A DNA stretch of 5,328 nt from Anaerolineales bacterium UBA6663 (GTDB lineage Bacteria > Chloroflexota > Anaerolineae > Anaerolineales > UBA6663). The notes beneath the pieces are model-generated. The model ran no database searches. It was not told where the DNA came from and saw only the letters and a list, made by a program, of their open reading frames with translations. Position 1 is the first letter of the stretch. Each line of letters opens with the position of its first letter. The translations under genes were made by a program, and so were the position numbers. Shown here piece after piece: positions 1 to 5,328 of this stretch. Location of the stretch: NCBI GenBank assembly GCA_002455335.1, contig DKKP01000368.1, positions 1 to 5,328 of the forward strand, read 5' to 3'.

Positions 1-70
1 CAAACTCGACGATCCCAAAGCCAAGACCGGCATCATCCAGCGCCTGATCTCGCGCATCCGGTCGCTCTAG
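1..70 (+). CDS. C-terminal end of an upstream gene (partial)
   Basis: An open frame enters from the left edge (first full codon at position 2) and ends at TAG 68-70, giving the last 22 residues, which start KLDDPKAKTG and end RLISRIRSL. The end is a basic, probably helical segment. The stop lies 16 nt before the ATG of the small GTPase gene, so the two are probably co-transcribed. Genes for MglA/CvnD-type GTPases commonly sit beside a roadblock/LC7 (MglB-like) gene, so that is a reasonable guess for this protein, but the fragment is too short to identify and the assignment is context only. Confidence 0.6.
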   Translation, partial: KLDDPKAKTGIIQRLISRIRSL

Positions 71-77
71 AGGGGAG
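71..77 (+). promoter_or_regulatory. Shine-Dalgarno site of the small GTPase gene
   Basis: AGGGGAG lies 9 nt before the ATG at 87, immediately after the upstream stop codon. It is a good match to the 16S anti-Shine-Dalgarno sequence and fixes the GTPase start. It contrasts with the starts at 738, 1531 and 2922, none of which has such a site. Confidence 0.75.
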
Positions 78-86
78 TACAGGACG

Positions 87-659
87 ATGCCGCAAGCCGT
101 CAAGATGGTGGTCACCGGGCCGTTCAGCTCCGGCAAGACCCAATTCATCCAGACCATCAGCGAGATCGAGGTCGTCGCCACCGAGCGCAAGATCTCGTCC
201 GACGCCGAGAAGATCAAGAGCGCCACGACCGTGGCCATGGACTTCGGCCGGATCACGGTCGATGAAGAGCTGGTGCTGTATCTGTTCGGAACGCCCGGTC
301 AAAAGCGATTCGACTTCATGTGGGAGATCCTGTCGGAGGGCATGCTCGGCTTCGTGGTGATGGTCGACAGCACCCGGCCCGAGACCTTCCGCGAGGCGAT
401 CAGCATCCTGCAGACCTTCAAGGCCTACGCCCCCACCCCCTACGTCGTCGCCGCCAACAAGCAAGACAGCGCCGACGCCTGGGACCTCGACGATCTGCGT
501 ATCGCGCTGCGCCTCGACCCGGCCATCAAGCTCCTTCCGTGCGTCGCCAGGGACCGGGAGTCGGTCAAGGGCGTGCTCCTCGAGCTGCTCTACGCCATTC
601 TCGAAGAGATGGCGCCGGATACGAGCGTGGATGTCAGCGCGCTGATTGGAAAACCGTAG
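87..659 (+). CDS. MglA/CvnD-type small Ras-like GTPase
   Basis: A 190-residue single-domain P-loop GTPase. Visible motifs: G1 P-loop GPFSSGKT (residues 11-18); switch I region with TTVAMDFGRIT (about 47-57), a stretch typical of bacterial CvnD-like GTPases; G3 as FGTPGQ (67-72); G4 NKQD (124-127), giving guanine specificity; and a weak G5 around PCVA (151-154). The canonical Asp of G3 (DxxG) is Gly68, as known in this bacterial family, while the catalytic Gln72 is kept. There is no C-terminal cysteine for lipidation, no signal peptide and no membrane segment, so it should be cytosolic. Family members act as GTP/GDP switches, usually with a roadblock/LC7 partner, in polarity, motility or sensor-kinase (conservon) modules; which one applies here is unknown. 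The start is supported by a strong ribosome-binding site. It follows the upstream gene by 16 nt and probably shares its transcript. Confidence 0.92.
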   Translation: MPQAVKMVVTGPFSSGKTQFIQTISEIEVVATERKISSDAEKIKSATTVAMDFGRITVDEELVLYLFGTPGQKRFDFMWEILSEGMLGFVVMVDSTRPETFREAISILQTFKAYAPTPYVVAANKQDSADAWDLDDLRIALRLDPAIKLLPCVARDRESVKGVLLELLYAILEEMAPDTSVDVSALIGKP

Positions 660-667
660 AGCGAAGA

Positions 668-735
668 GCGTGGAGCGATTCACGCTGCCGCGGCGCGGCA
701 GAAACGCTCCACGCACCACGCTGCACGCTCCACGC
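668..735 (+). repeat. Nested inverted repeat plus direct repeat between the GTPase and hydrolase genes
   Basis: GCGTGGAGCG (668-677) is the exact reverse complement of CGCTCCACGC at 705-714, giving a 10-bp stem. Inside it CTGCCGC (685-691) pairs with GCGGCAG (695-701) around a GGC loop, so the transcript can fold into a two-tier hairpin. CGCTCCACGC is repeated exactly at 726-735, 21 nt downstream, so the left arm has two alternative partners. The second copy ends 2 nt before the ATG at 738 and occupies the place where a ribosome-binding site would be. No T-tract follows, so a classical intrinsic terminator is unlikely; a repeat insertion, an mRNA-processing element or a structure affecting translation are all possible. 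Confidence 0.75.
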
Positions 736-737
736 CC

Positions 738-1523
738 ATGAGCTCCCTCCTCACCGCCCGCGGCCCCGTCCACTACCAGGTGCTTGGCCGCGGCGCCCCG
801 GTGTTGCTGATCCACGGCTGGTTGGGCTCGTGGGACCTTTGGCTGCCGACCATGCGCGCGCTCGCCGAGCGGAACCGTTGCTACGCCGTGGATCTGTACG
901 GATTCGGTGAATCCGGCAAACGGCAGGAGACGGCCCGGGTCGATACGTACATCGACATGGTTCCCGTGTTCCTGGATGCGCTCGGGATCGACCGCGCGAC
1001 CGTGATCGGGCACTCGATGGGCGGCACGACAGCGCTGGGCGCCGCGATCCGCTACCCGGAGCGCGTGGCGCGTGTCGGCGTGATCGGCTCGCCGATCGTC
1101 GGCTCTTCGCTGGCGCTGCTGCTCAAGCTGGCGAGCGTGCCCTGGATCGGGCGGCTTGTGCGCCAAAACGTCGGGCTACTGGCGCTGGGGATGCGGCTCT
1201 ACGCCCCGCTCGTCACACGAGCGCCGAGCCTCTGGTATCCTATGGTTTCGCGCGACATAAAGCGCACGACGATCGAGTCGTTCTTCGCCAGCATCCGCTC
1301 GCTGAGGCACACCGACCTGCGGCCACGTTTGACCGAGGTCAAGATGCCGGCACTGGGTGTCTATGGCCTGCGGGACGTGATCGTGCATCCCCGCCAACAT
1401 GCCCTGATGTCGGCCGGGATCGCGCACGCGCAGGTGAAGACCCTGCCGGGCTCCGGGCACTTTCCGATGCTCGACGAGCCGGCCATGTTTGATCGTCTGA
1501 TCCGGGATTTCGTAACCGCCTAG
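738..1523 (+). CDS. Alpha/beta hydrolase fold protein
   Basis: A 261-residue single-domain serine hydrolase of the alpha/beta fold. The oxyanion-hole motif HGW is at residues 26-28, the DLYGFGESG strand-loop at 52-60, and the nucleophile elbow GHSMGG at 91-96 (Ser93). The probable acid is Asp213 in GLRDVIVHP, and the catalytic His is His241 in GSGHFPMLDEP. A variable cap region of about 80 residues (roughly 120-200) lies between the elbow and the acid, where substrate specificity is set; it has a hydrophobic stretch but no clear membrane segment. There is no signal peptide, so it is probably cytosolic. The substrate (ester, lactone, epoxide, C-C bond) cannot be told from sequence. The ATG at 738 fits the family N-terminus (YQVLGRGAPVLLIHG follows closely) but has no Shine-Dalgarno site. 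The stop is 7 nt before the next gene, which suggests co-translation. Confidence 0.9.
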   Translation: MSSLLTARGPVHYQVLGRGAPVLLIHGWLGSWDLWLPTMRALAERNRCYAVDLYGFGESGKRQETARVDTYIDMVPVFLDALGIDRATVIGHSMGGTTALGAAIRYPERVARVGVIGSPIVGSSLALLLKLASVPWIGRLVRQNVGLLALGMRLYAPLVTRAPSLWYPMVSRDIKRTTIESFFASIRSLRHTDLRPRLTEVKMPALGVYGLRDVIVHPRQHALMSAGIAHAQVKTLPGSGHFPMLDEPAMFDRLIRDFVTA

Positions 1524-1530
1524 AACCGTC

Positions 1531-2814
1531 ATGCACAAGATCGTCCTGCGCGATCATCGCCACGTCGCCCCCTTCAACGAAGAGGCCCGCGATCTGCGCA
1601 TCCAGAACAAACCGCTCTGGCTGCATCAGCGCGACGTGCTCGTACGCCACACGGTCGACGAAGCGGAATGCGCGTCGCTCGAGCATGCGCCCCGCACGGG
1701 CCAGCCCACGCTGGTCTATCGCGACAACCTGTTCTTCGACCAGGACTACATCGACGACTTCTTGGCCCAAGCGCGGCGCTCGGGCCAGCCGTGCCGGGCG
1801 GCCTTCCCCACAGACCACCCGACGTTTCGGGCCCACGCCCTGCCCCTCGCCACAAGCTACACGCCGGCCGGCGCGCATCATCTGGCGGATCTGTGGTACT
1901 TCCCGCGCGGCGTCGAGCCGCAGGCGGCCTGCCAGCCGATCGTGGTCGATCTCGAGACGCGCGAGCTCGGCTTCTATCGGGTGCCGACCTACATGGCCAC
2001 CGAGAGCGGCGAGCTGGTCTATCAGGTGCCGCGGCGCGGCCTGCTCGCAATCGACTCGTGGGTGCACATCTTCATCGCCGATCAGATCTACGGCCTGTTC
2101 GGGCGCGGCGCCCGTTTCGAGCACCGGCTGAACCACGATCTGTTCTACAACCTCAAGGTGCTTGGGCGCGCGCTGCTCGAGCGCCAACAGGTGCTGCGCT
2201 GTTCGGAGCTAGTGCAGATCGGGCGCAACTGCGTGATCCACCCCTCGGCCGTGATCAGCGGCCCGACCGTGATCGGCGACAACGTCACCATCGGCGCGGG
2301 AGCCGTGATCGATAACTGCACCATCGGCGACGGCGTCAACATCTCGCAGGGCGTCGAGTTGATGCTCTCGACCATCGGCGATGGCGCCTTCCTGCCCTTC
2401 CGGGCCGCGACCTTCCTCACCACGCTGATGGATCACACGATCATCGCGCAGAACACGTGTCTGCAGATGTGCGTGGTCGGCCGGCGCACCTTCATCGGCG
2501 CAGGCAACACCTTCACCGACTACAACCTGCTGCCGATCCCGCTGCGCGCCGTGGCCGGCGATGGCAGCCTGCAGCCGACCGGCATGCCCGTGCTGGGTGG
2601 CGCCGTCGGCCACAACTGCCGGATCGGCTCAGGCCTGGTGATCTACCCGGCCCGCACGATCGAGTCGGATGTCGTGCTCTTCGCCTCAGCCGAGCGGCGC
2701 GTGATCGACAAACACGTCAGCTTCGAGGACAGCGACCACTTCAAGACCCCGATGGCCGACCTGCACCAGCGGCTCTACCCGCGCCACGGCGAGCGCGTGG
2801 CCGACAGCTGGTAA
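1531..2814 (+). CDS. Left-handed beta-helix (hexapeptide-repeat) protein, possibly GlmU-like
   Basis: A 427-residue protein in two parts. Residues about 226-275 and 355-395 carry hexapeptide repeats ([IV]-G-x-[NG]-x-x type), for example VQIGRNCVIHPSA, TVIGDNVTIGAGAVI and CTIGDGVNIS, which form a left-handed beta-helix as in acyltransferases and sugar-nucleotide enzymes. A less regular segment (about 276-354, including LQMCVVGRRTFIGAG) continues or interrupts the helix. The N-terminal 225 residues have no GxGTRM-type nucleotidyltransferase signature. The layout resembles bifunctional GlmU, and ARDLRIQNKPLWLHQRD (19-35) faintly recalls the divergent GlmU-related family of Bacteroidetes; that link is inference. 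The helix could bind acyl-CoA, or it may be purely structural. There are no signal peptide or membrane segments. It starts 7 nt after the hydrolase stop without a clear Shine-Dalgarno site, so translational coupling is likely, and a large hairpin follows its stop. Confidence 0.85.
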   Translation: MHKIVLRDHRHVAPFNEEARDLRIQNKPLWLHQRDVLVRHTVDEAECASLEHAPRTGQPTLVYRDNLFFDQDYIDDFLAQARRSGQPCRAAFPTDHPTFRAHALPLATSYTPAGAHHLADLWYFPRGVEPQAACQPIVVDLETRELGFYRVPTYMATESGELVYQVPRRGLLAIDSWVHIFIADQIYGLFGRGARFEHRLNHDLFYNLKVLGRALLERQQVLRCSELVQIGRNCVIHPSAVISGPTVIGDNVTIGAGAVIDNCTIGDGVNISQGVELMLSTIGDGAFLPFRAATFLTTLMDHTIIAQNTCLQMCVVGRRTFIGAGNTFTDYNLLPIPLRAVAGDGSLQPTGMPVLGGAVGHNCRIGSGLVIYPARTIESDVVLFASAERRVIDKHVSFEDSDHFKTPMADLHQRLYPRHGERVADSW

Positions 2815-2819
2815 GGTCA

Positions 2820-2876
2820 GCGCGAGCAGGGGCCGGCCGGTCGGGCGTGGCCCGGCCCGCTGCCCCCTTCTCGCGC
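2820..2876 (+). terminator. Long imperfect hairpin after the beta-helix gene, candidate terminator
   Basis: A 57-nt imperfect palindrome begins 5 nt after the TAA at 2812-2814. In one register, 2820-2826 pairs with 2870-2876 (7 bp, GCGCGAG/CTCGCGC), 2828-2832 with 2864-2868 (5 bp), 2834-2837 with 2859-2862 (4 pairs, one G-U) and 2839-2845 with 2851-2857 (7 pairs, one U-G), leaving a 5-nt CGTGG loop. That is 23 pairs with three single mismatches. The following sequence has only TTT at 2881-2883, so it lacks the long U-tract of a strong intrinsic terminator. Its position between a stop codon and the next promoter still makes termination or 3'-end protection the best reading. Confidence 0.65.
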
Positions 2877-2906
2877 CTGGTTTCAACAGTCCGAACGAGA
2901 ACGGAT

Positions 2907-2915
2907 TGCTATAAT
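2907..2915 (+). promoter_or_regulatory. Extended -10 promoter of glpAB (predicted leaderless)
   Basis: TGCTATAAT is a perfect extended -10 element (TG at 2907-2908, TATAAT at 2910-2915) in an otherwise very GC-rich sequence. No good -35 hexamer lies 16-18 nt upstream, which an extended -10 tolerates; a weak TTCAAC at 2882-2887 is too far away (22 nt). The hexamer ends 6 nt before the ATG at 2922, so with the usual spacing transcription would begin at or next to the A of the start codon. There is no room for a Shine-Dalgarno site. No operator palindrome could be recognised. Confidence 0.75.
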
Positions 2916-2921
2916 CCCCCT

Positions 2922-4616
2922 ATGAGCAGCCTGACAACCGAGATCCTTGTGATCGGCGGCGGGTCGACCGGCGCCGGCATCGCGCGCGACGCCGCGTTGC
3001 GGGGCTTCAAAACGATCCTGCTTGATCGCGGCGATCTGGCCACCGGCACGACAGGTCGTTACCACGGCCTGCTGCACTCGGGCGGCAGGTACGTCGTCAA
3101 GGATCCGATCTCGGCCAAAGAGTGCATCGACGAGAACTACGTCCTGCGCCGGATCGCGGCCGACTGCATCGAAGACACAGGCGGGCTGTTCGTCGAGACC
3201 GAGCACGACGACCCGAACTACGCGGCCGAGTTCGTCGCCGGCTGCCAGCGGGCGGGCATCCCGATCCAGGAGCTCTCGCCAGGCGAGGCTCTTCGCCGCG
3301 AGCCGCGGCTCAACCCACGCCTCTCGCGCGTGTTCTGGGTGCCTGACGCCACAATCGACGCGTGGAAGACGGTCTGGGCAAACGCCCGCGACGTCCAGGC
3401 GCACGCGGGCACGGTCCTCTCGCATCACAAGATCACCCAACTGATCCGCGACGGCGACGTCATCCGCGGCGCGGTGGCCGTCAACGCGCGCACCGGCGAG
3501 GCCGTGACGATCCATGCCGACTACACCATCAACGCCTCGGGCGCCTGGGCCGGCCAGATCGCGGGGCTCGCCGGGCTGCCGGTGACCGTGCTCTCGGGCA
3601 AGGGCATCATGATCGCCATGAACCACCGCCTGACCCAGATGGTGGTCAATCGGCTCAAGCGCCCGGCCGACGGCGACATCCTGGTGCCGATCCGCACAGT
3701 CTGCGTGATTGGCACGACCGATGTGCGCGTGGCCGACCCCGACGACTGGCCGATCGAGGAGCGTGAGATCCAGTTCATGCTCGACGAAGGCGAGAAGCTC
3801 GTGCCAGGCTTCCGCGATGCGCGCGCGCTGCGCGTCTGGGGCGGTGTGCGGCCGCTGTACCAGCCGCCGAGCCTGGGCGCGGTCAGCGACACCCGAGACG
3901 TCAGCCGCACCTACACGCTGCTCGATCACGCCGACGCCGACGGACTGACCGGCTTCCTGACGATGACCGGCGGCAAGTTCACGACCTATCGCCAAATGGC
4001 CGAGGTGGCGGTCGACGCCGCCTGCCGCCACCTGGGCGTCGAGCGCGCCTGCTCGACAGCGTCCACGGCCCTGCCCGACTCAGAGGAGGGCAGGTTCTAC
4101 TGGCTCGGCGCGCGCCTGCACCGGCGCGAGCAGGACCCGCATGGCGATCAACTGGTCTGCGAGTGCGAGATGATCACGCGCGCGCGCATCACTGATGCGA
4201 TGCGCGCGCGGGGCGGCGACCTCGACGACATCCGTCGCACGGTGCGCCTCGGCATGGGCCCGTGCCAGGGCGGCTTCTGCATCTACCGCGCCGCCGGGCT
4301 CGGCCACGCCAATGGCATCTCCGACGCCGAGGCCACCAACACGCATCTGCTGCGGTTCGTCACCGAACGCTGGAAGGGCGTCCAGCCCCTGCTCTGGGGC
4401 GATCAACTGCGTCAGGCGGTGCTGGACGATCAGATCTTCCAGGGTTTGCTGGATATCGAACATTTGCCCGGGTGGGATCGCGCGGAGAGCGGGGAACGGG
4501 GAGCGAAGGGCGAAGGGCTGACCCAGCAAGCCGAACAGTCGAGCACCGCGGAGCCCCCGGCGAAGGCGAAGCGGAAGACGGGTAAGCGCAAGACGGCAAG
4601 TGGGGGTGAGGCATGA
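2922..4616 (+). CDS. glpA: Anaerobic glycerol-3-phosphate dehydrogenase subunit A
   Basis: A 564-residue FAD-dependent dehydrogenase that oxidises sn-glycerol-3-phosphate to dihydroxyacetone phosphate; with GlpB and membrane-bound GlpC it feeds electrons to menaquinone. The FAD-binding site GGGSTGAGIARD is at residues 12-23, LLHSGGRY at 50-57, and TMTGGKFTTYR at 347-357. A C-terminal BFD-like [2Fe-2S] domain has Cys413 and Cys415 (CEC) and Cys448 and Cys453 (CQGGFC); these separate GlpA from the aerobic enzyme GlpD. RWKGVQPLLWGD (483-494) matches the end of E. coli GlpA closely. After about residue 517 comes a tail of some 45 residues absent from the E. coli protein (542 aa), with a repeat-encoded stretch and a lysine/arginine-rich end. 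The frame is open upstream to 2457, but the family N-terminus and the promoter at 2907-2915 place the start at 2922. The stop overlaps the glpB start (ATGA, 4613-4616). Confidence 0.96.
   Translation: MSSLTTEILVIGGGSTGAGIARDAALRGFKTILLDRGDLATGTTGRYHGLLHSGGRYVVKDPISAKECIDENYVLRRIAADCIEDTGGLFVETEHDDPNYAAEFVAGCQRAGIPIQELSPGEALRREPRLNPRLSRVFWVPDATIDAWKTVWANARDVQAHAGTVLSHHKITQLIRDGDVIRGAVAVNARTGEAVTIHADYTINASGAWAGQIAGLAGLPVTVLSGKGIMIAMNHRLTQMVVNRLKRPADGDILVPIRTVCVIGTTDVRVADPDDWPIEEREIQFMLDEGEKLVPGFRDARALRVWGGVRPLYQPPSLGAVSDTRDVSRTYTLLDHADADGLTGFLTMTGGKFTTYRQMAEVAVDAACRHLGVERACSTASTALPDSEEGRFYWLGARLHRREQDPHGDQLVCECEMITRARITDAMRARGGDLDDIRRTVRLGMGPCQGGFCIYRAAGLGHANGISDAEATNTHLLRFVTERWKGVQPLLWGDQLRQAVLDDQIFQGLLDIEHLPGWDRAESGERGAKGEGLTQQAEQSSTAEPPAKAKRKTGKRKTASGGEA
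4484..4517 (+). repeat. Purine-rich low-complexity repeat within the 3' end of glpA
   Basis: Almost every base in this stretch is a purine or an isolated C, built from short degenerate units such as GAGCGAAGG, GCGGGGAAC and CGAAGGG. It encodes ESGERGAKGEG (GlpA residues 522-532), exactly where similarity to other GlpA proteins ends. GAGCGAAGGGCG at 4501-4512 matches GAGCGAAGAGCG at 659-670, after the GTPase stop, at 11 of 12 positions. The tract looks like a repeat that expanded or inserted near the end of the gene without breaking the frame. Confidence 0.55.
4602..4611 (+). promoter_or_regulatory. Shine-Dalgarno site of glpB
   Basis: GGGGGTGAGG lies inside the last codons of glpA and ends 1 nt before the glpB ATG. 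Its GGTG/GAGG core resembles a ribosome-binding site, though the spacing to the start is short when the 3' part is used. Together with the ATGA overlap it supports translation of glpB from 4613. Confidence 0.5.
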
Positions 4617-5328
4617 GCGCGGGCTACGACCTGATCGTGATCGGCGCCGGCTATGCCGGGTTGATGGCGGCGCTCACCGCCCAGCAGTCGGGGCGCAAGA
4701 CGCTGTTGATCGCCAAAGGCAACGGCGGAACCCACCTGAAGACCGGCTGTATCGATGTGCTGGGCTACCATGCCGGGCGCCGCGTCGACCATGCGCTCCA
4801 GGCGGTGGGCGAACTGATCGGCGAATTGCCCGGGCATCCATATGCCGCGACCGGAGCCGAGGCGCTCGGCGCTGCGCTCCTTGTCTTCAAGCAGGCGATG
4901 GCGCGGGCCGGCTATCCGTTCGAGGGCGACGGGAACGTCAACCTGCTGCTGCCGAGTGCGCTCGGCGTGCCGCGCCCAACAGCGCTGGCGCCGCGCACGA
5001 TGATCGCCGGAGACTTGCGTCGACCCGCGCCGATCGTCGTAGTCGGGTTTGACAACTTCAAGGACTTCCATCCGGCCCTGATCGCCGACAACCTCTCGGC
5101 CGCCGGGCACCCGGCGCGGGCAATCACGCTCACGGCGCCCGGCTTCGAGCACGAGGCCGACCTGCCGCCGATGACGCTGGCCCGGGCCTTCGACAAAGCG
5201 CCTTTCAGGGCCGCGCTGACGGCCGTGCTTGGCCCGCAACTCAAGCACGGGGAACGCGTGGCGCTCCCCGCCGTGCTCGGATTGAACGCGGCGCTCGAGG
5301 CCCTGGCCGATCTCGAGGCACGGCTTGT
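4613..5328 (+). CDS. glpB: Anaerobic glycerol-3-phosphate dehydrogenase subunit B (partial, 3' end outside window)
   Basis: The frame is open from the ATG at 4613 to the window edge: 238 residues of a protein that is about 419 aa in E. coli. The N-terminus carries a dinucleotide-binding loop, LIVIGAGYAGLMAAL (residues 7-21). Further similarities to E. coli GlpB are HLKTGCIDVLG (41-51; HFSSGSLDLLS there), GHPYA (74-78), the region TALAPRTMIAGDL (123-135) and IVVVGFDNFKDFHPALIADNL (141-161; [20 protein letters not shown] in E. coli). GlpB is a flavoprotein subunit of the GlpABC complex, thought to bind FMN and relay electrons from GlpA to GlpC. It overlaps glpA by 4 nt, so the two are translationally coupled and made in similar amounts. 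glpC is expected to follow. The C-terminal half cannot be assessed. Confidence 0.92.
   Translation, partial: MSAGYDLIVIGAGYAGLMAALTAQQSGRKTLLIAKGNGGTHLKTGCIDVLGYHAGRRVDHALQAVGELIGELPGHPYAATGAEALGAALLVFKQAMARAGYPFEGDGNVNLLLPSALGVPRPTALAPRTMIAGDLRRPAPIVVVGFDNFKDFHPALIADNLSAAGHPARAITLTAPGFEHEADLPPMTLARAFDKAPFRAALTAVLGPQLKHGERVALPAVLGLNAALEALADLEARL

Noticed and set aside
668..735. Possible CRISPR-like direct repeats
   Set aside because: There are only two 10-nt copies with an 11-nt gap and no regular spacers; the size and spacing do not fit a CRISPR array.
33..1166. Open frame of 377 codons on the - strand
   Set aside because: It lies antisense to the GTPase and hydrolase genes, both of which have clear family motifs. 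Its translation is rich in Arg, His, Asp and Gly with no recognisable motif, as expected for a shadow frame in GC-rich DNA.
1339..2187. Open frame of 282 codons on the - strand
   Set aside because: It covers the end of the hydrolase and the start of the beta-helix gene in antisense; no motif and shadow-like composition.
2281..2390. Repeated ACCATCGGCG units about 35-50 nt apart
   Set aside because: These are codons for the recurring TIG(D/A)G hexapeptides of the beta-helix, so they reflect protein structure and not a DNA repeat element.
2457..2921. In-frame upstream extension of glpA by 155 codons
   Set aside because: It overlaps the end of the beta-helix gene in another frame, crosses the intergenic hairpin and promoter, and is Arg/Pro/Ala-rich with no GlpA similarity. 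The family N-terminus begins at 2922.
2883..4031. Open frame of 382 codons on the - strand
   Set aside because: It is antisense to glpA, which is firmly identified. The composition is that of a reverse-strand shadow and no domain is visible.
4430..5248. Open frame of 272 codons on the - strand
   Set aside because: It is antisense to the end of glpA and to glpB, both of which are supported by homology.

Overview
The window is GC-rich, every convincing gene lies on the + strand, and it reads as ordinary bacterial chromosome. The likely source is Chloroflexota or a similarly GC-rich lineage. That inference rests on high GC, a stand-alone MglA/CvnD-type small GTPase, an anaerobic glpAB locus, and purine-rich low-complexity repeats; no single sequence here settles it. 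I see no mobile element, CRISPR array, tRNA or rRNA.

Layout: (1) 1-70 is the last 22 codons of an upstream gene. (2) 87-659 is a small Ras-like GTPase of the bacterial MglA/CvnD type. (3) 660-737 is a short gap holding a nested hairpin and a direct repeat that runs to within 2 nt of the next start codon. (4) 738-1523 is an alpha/beta hydrolase with an intact catalytic triad. (5) 1531-2814, only 7 nt further on, is a 427-residue protein with a C-terminal left-handed beta-helix (hexapeptide-repeat) domain and an N-terminal half I cannot firmly assign. (6) 2815-2921 is a compact intergenic region with a 57-nt hairpin just after the stop codon, then an extended -10 promoter 6 nt before the next ATG. 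(7) 2922-4616 is glpA and (8) 4613-5328 is the start of glpB, cut by the window edge and overlapping glpA by 4 nt.

Functionally there are two units. The first (GTPase, hydrolase, beta-helix protein) is probably one transcript ending at the hairpin at 2820-2876; the genes share no obvious pathway, though a GTPase next to a possible roadblock partner would suit a signalling or polarity switch, and the beta-helix protein suggests sugar or cell-envelope chemistry. The second is the glp operon: GlpA and GlpB form the soluble part of the anaerobic sn-glycerol-3-phosphate dehydrogenase, which oxidises glycerol-3-phosphate to dihydroxyacetone phosphate and passes electrons towards menaquinone through GlpC, expected just beyond the window.

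No new multi-gene system is evident. The points most worth a second look are the predicted leaderless glpA transcript, the two intergenic hairpins, the repeat-derived basic tail on GlpA, and the unassigned N-terminal half of the beta-helix protein.
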